Part shown: positions 61,901 through 64,000 of the stretch, piece by piece | How the letters are laid out: each line of letters begins with the position of its first letter | How positions within the stretch are numbered: the first letter of the stretch is position 1 | Notes under the pieces: model-generated | Seen by the model: only the letters and a program-made list of their open reading frames with translations | Database searches by the model: none | Told to the model about the DNA's origin: nothing | Made by a program: the position numbers and the translations under genes | Source of the DNA: Phyto melanocephala | Taxonomy: Eukaryota; Arthropoda; Insecta; Diptera; Rhinophoridae | Direction: 5' to 3' | Assembly (NCBI GenBank): GCA_941918925.1 | Contig: OW799234.1 | Span: forward strand, 119,077,128 to 119,141,127 | Length of the DNA: 64,000 nucleotides

Positions 61901-64000
61901 TTATACAGACCTGGATTGCTGAAATTTCCCCACAATTATTCGGATTGTGGACACATTTGGTCGATTATGCTGATCAGAAAATCACGAAGCGTTTAAAATG
62001 CATTTTGGTTTGAACGCACATGTTCAAACAGGCGTTAACAAACTAAACGCGCGGCTCATATGTATATGTCAAACACTGAAGCAAAGAGTTTTCAAATTAA
62101 GTTGGGAAAAAGCTTGACGTAAAGCTATGTCTCACAGTTAGCAACGTGCAATATGGTTGAATCCTTTATTTTTAAAATTTTTTTTCTATCGCTTAAGTAG
62201 CTCGTCATGGATTTTAAATCTTCCACACACTTCCACACATGTCGTGTGTTAGCATAAAAATATTACTTCTGTAAAACACATGTGCTAAATTATCTGACAA
62301 CATTTCAATTAGAGCGTCCTCTAATTTCTTCTGATAAGTAACCTGACATCATCTGTTGGCAGAAATCTTTAGTGCCAGAAAACAGTCAGCGGCGGTTGAG
62401 TTTTAAATAACAATTTTGACAGACAAATACAATTACATATGGATACCAATTTACCAAATCAGATGTTTAAAATATGCCGTGTATTAGCGGCTTAAGGCGA
62501 TTTTTTGAAGATTTAGTTAAAAATGCACCGAATGCAGCAGAATATTCTCAAAAAAAAACTTTCAATAAGAACTCTGCTCTATATGCCAGGTGGAAGTTAA
62601 AGTAAAAGCGTGACACTTATTTTGCTATAATTTCGATTTGGTTATTTAATTTGAAACGAAAAGAAAGAGTTACACGTTTTGTTTAAAGATGGGCCCACGT
62701 ACAAATTTAGAAAAGCGAGAATTAGTTTTATTGCATTTTAAAAAAAGAAATAAGTACCGTAAAATAGCAGAAATGGTAGATTTGAGTAGCAGTACAATCC
62801 AATATATTATACAGCGATACGTACGCGAGAATAAAGTAGCGGATAAGGGCAGAAATTCCCCTAATAAAATCTTTACTGACGCTGATAAAAGGATAATAGT
62901 TCGCAAAGTAAAGGAAAACCCAAATTATCAGCACCAAAATTGGTGGTGGCGATAGAAAATTATATGGATAAAAAATGTTATGCCGAAACAGTACGCCGTG
63001 TGCTGCGAGAAGAGAACTTTCACGTTGCTTCCATGGAAAATCGTCTTAAAGAAGTTACTAAGCAAAAAGGAGGTCACAACAAATTTAAAATCAGTATCTA
63101 AATAAGTTTCTACTAAGACTGCCGACAGTTCACGAAATAAGCTGTGATGTCAATTGTTTACACATTTTAAGTTTTCTTTACCTTACGTTTACAAATTTAT
63201 AAAAATATCAATAAAAAAATTTACTTTAAGTAAAATATCATTTTTATAATCTGTGAGCCACTGTATATTAATCAGACATCTTTGGTTATATAGAAAATTT
63301 ATGGATTAAAGTAACCCTGATAGGTGGGCATGCCATAATAAATTTCATCTATTGAAGTAATATAGGGCTGAATTAAAGCGAGCTCAATACGCATTACTAT
63401 TTTCGATAAATTTTTTCGTAATAAACGAACTGAAAAATATTACAGAAATATACATATATTTTTTTGATAAAATACAATAATTCAGTATATCAATGGAGGC
63501 CTAAGAATATTTTAGTTTCAATTTTTGTTTTCTTACAACTTACCCCAAATTGAAGTTAAAAAGGCATAAACCACCGTACCATAATTATCAATTAAATAGT
63601 TGACTTTTGACGCTATACAAATATCTTTTAGCTCCCAATAGCCACATTCACGATCACAAGAGGGACACATGACTATCGTTGAATTATGATCACAAATTTC
63701 TTTACTAAAATAAAGACAATATTATTACTTAAATAATATTAGCGATTGTACTACCTTACGGTATCCATTGAAATTGTTAAGAAACCAAACATTAAATAAA
63801 ATAAACCAAAAGCGCTCAGAGGCATCAACATGGTGGTATAGAAACCCTGCCAAGCAAAATAAATGGCCACTTTAGCACCAAAATATTCCTTAATGTGATC
63901 CAGCGGTTGATTGCTAAAATTAAATGCCCGTAAAGGCGGGCTATTTTTCAACATGCTTACAACTGCAGTGCGGCACTTCTTAACGATTTTAAAAGGAAAT
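55966..64000 (-). CDS. Anoctamin (TMEM16) family protein, C-terminal two thirds, 5' end beyond window
   Basis: Six minus-strand exons join in frame: >64000-63755, 63704-63544, 61186-60948, 58084-57484, 57416-56923 and 56139-55966, about 637 residues. The first reads NQPLDHIKEYFG, AKVAIYFAWQGFYT and transmembrane helix 1. The second has SKEICDHN and the cysteines of MCPSCD. The third has FLELWKR. The fourth has NYYSSLFYIAF-like FVTYYSSLFYIAF, IMFGKQ and LEYLEM. The fifth has QYGFVTLF, FPLAPLLALINN and ETRLD. The sixth has SWSIPDVP and the stop. Glu and Glu of LEYLEM and Glu/Asp of FETRLD match the calcium-binding acids of helices 7 and 8. The helix 6 site keeps Glu but has Phe-Gly where ANO1 has Asn-Asn. 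The family forms calcium-activated chloride channels or lipid scramblases in the plasma membrane. Introns 2 and 3 of the visible part hold transposons. It may be the CG10353 orthologue (from memory). Confidence 0.94.
56351..56537 (-). mobile_element. tRNA-derived SINE, 5'-truncated
   Basis: Minus-strand sequence matches the 27402 SINE from the B box (GGGTTCGGTTCCCG) through AAGGCGTCACAATGGACCG to a degenerate TACC tail (plus TAGGTAGGAAGGTAAG). The A-box part is absent or unrecognisable. It is in the last intron of the anoctamin gene, in the same orientation as the gene. Confidence 0.8.
58085..60023. other. Anoctamin intron, no embedded gene seen
   Basis: This is part of the 2.9-kb intron between the FLELWKR and YYSSLFYIAF exons. 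Open frames at 58887-59254 and 59554-59775 (+) show no recognisable domain. A short GAAAGACAGACAGACAAC tract near 58935 may be the remains of a mini-me-type repeat. Confidence 0.45.
60024..60701 (-). mobile_element. M2-family repeat, 5' part
   Basis: On the minus strand it starts near 60701 with AAACAAGCACTATATTTGGC, the hairpin TTTGGC-TGT-GCCGAAT and AATACCCACCACCAATTTT. The M2 body (CGCCCACTTTCGACA and CACGCCTACTT in plus sense) follows. The 3' end is absent. It is intronic in the anoctamin gene. Confidence 0.78.
61300..62050 (-). mobile_element. Longer relic of the deleted mariner family
   Basis: Minus-strand reading gives, with frameshifts, HNRPNVSTIRIIVGKFQQ (about 61950), NISRILLIRIFNKYLNLHP (about 61800) and YKVQLTSKRKPSDHLKR (61730). 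FSNRAHFHRG, the catalytic 'FSDEAHFHLGG' block (61620), is followed after a gap by FFGDI-stop-KVYVNKPRIIQKLKDE (61460-61400) and NIEPQLY. It lacks the WFQQDGA block but retains the middle missing from the 346-bp MITEs, and DNA similarity in the N-terminal part (GTCTGTAT..AA.TGTGAAAACA) ties it to them. The Asp of the catalytic DEAH box is changed (NRAH). Dead; intronic in the anoctamin gene. Confidence 0.8.
62689..63101 (+). mobile_element. Internally deleted Tc1-type transposon remnant
   Basis: The ATG at 62689 opens an 88-residue frame with the Tc1 paired-like DNA-binding domain: MGPRTNLEKRELVLLHF, then KIAEMVDLSSSTIQYIIQRY and DADKRIIVRKVKENP. A frameshift near 62937 is followed by KLVVAIENYMDKK, TVRRVLREENFHVAS and then directly MENRLKEVTKQKGGHNKF. 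The last resembles the very C-terminus of Tc1 transposases. The catalytic DDE region (about 180 residues) is missing. Possible terminal sequence near 63240-63265 (AATCTGTGAGCCACTGTA) has no clear partner. It is in an anoctamin intron, in the opposite orientation to the gene. Confidence 0.78.

Overview
The window looks like nuclear DNA of a higher fly (Diptera, Brachycera, probably a calyptrate). It is very AT-rich. Its introns are short or bloated with transposons, its splice sites are typical insect GT/AG, and the two recognisable gene families look like their Drosophila counterparts. Many dispersed repeats resemble the 'mini-me' retroposons described in dipterans. The genus cannot be fixed from the sequence. 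There are no bacterial-style operons, tRNA or rRNA genes, or CRISPR arrays.

Layout. Positions 1-22 kb hold no host gene I can support. This part has a MITE, a 637-bp TATG microsatellite, a hAT relic, a tRNA-derived SINE, a nearly identical duplicated block (11.2-13.4 kb, with its partner at 17.0-17.3 kb), a decayed Jockey-like LINE and a mariner relic. From 22 to 42.7 kb is a cluster of three paralogous HAD phosphatases of the phosphoglycolate/4-nitrophenyl phosphatase family. Gene 1 is on + (22062-25952), gene 2 on - (33137-26033) and gene 3 on - (42735-35258). I rebuilt all exons by splice site and reading frame. Each gene has four coding exons with the same intron phases, and exon 3 is exactly 135 nt in all three, giving 307, 305 and 308 aa. 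One intron in each gene is swollen (2.9, 6.0 and 6.4 kb) by mobile elements. From 42.7 to 55.9 kb is a repeat-rich intergenic stretch. From 55.97 kb to the window edge is the C-terminal two thirds of an anoctamin (TMEM16) gene on the - strand, in six exons.

Mobile DNA dominates. Two related families, called M1 and M2 here, share a 5' hairpin (ATTCGGC-loop-GCCGAAT) and a family-specific 3' hairpin. Internally deleted mariner/Tc1 derivatives recur; three copies share one deletion junction, and M2 copies provide an empty target site for them. A 2.15-kb element in intron 2 of gene 2 has perfect TIRs, a TA target duplication and repeated GAGCGTCAC words, and I do not recognise it. A nearly perfect 81-bp fold-back lies in intron 1 of gene 1.

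Function. The three phosphatases keep the catalytic residues of the family and probably act on small phosphorylated metabolites in the cytosol. The anoctamin is a ten-helix membrane protein (calcium-activated channel or scramblase). From memory, Drosophila CG10352 (a phosphatase of this family) and CG10353 (an anoctamin) carry consecutive CG numbers, so this could be conserved microsynteny. That needs checking.
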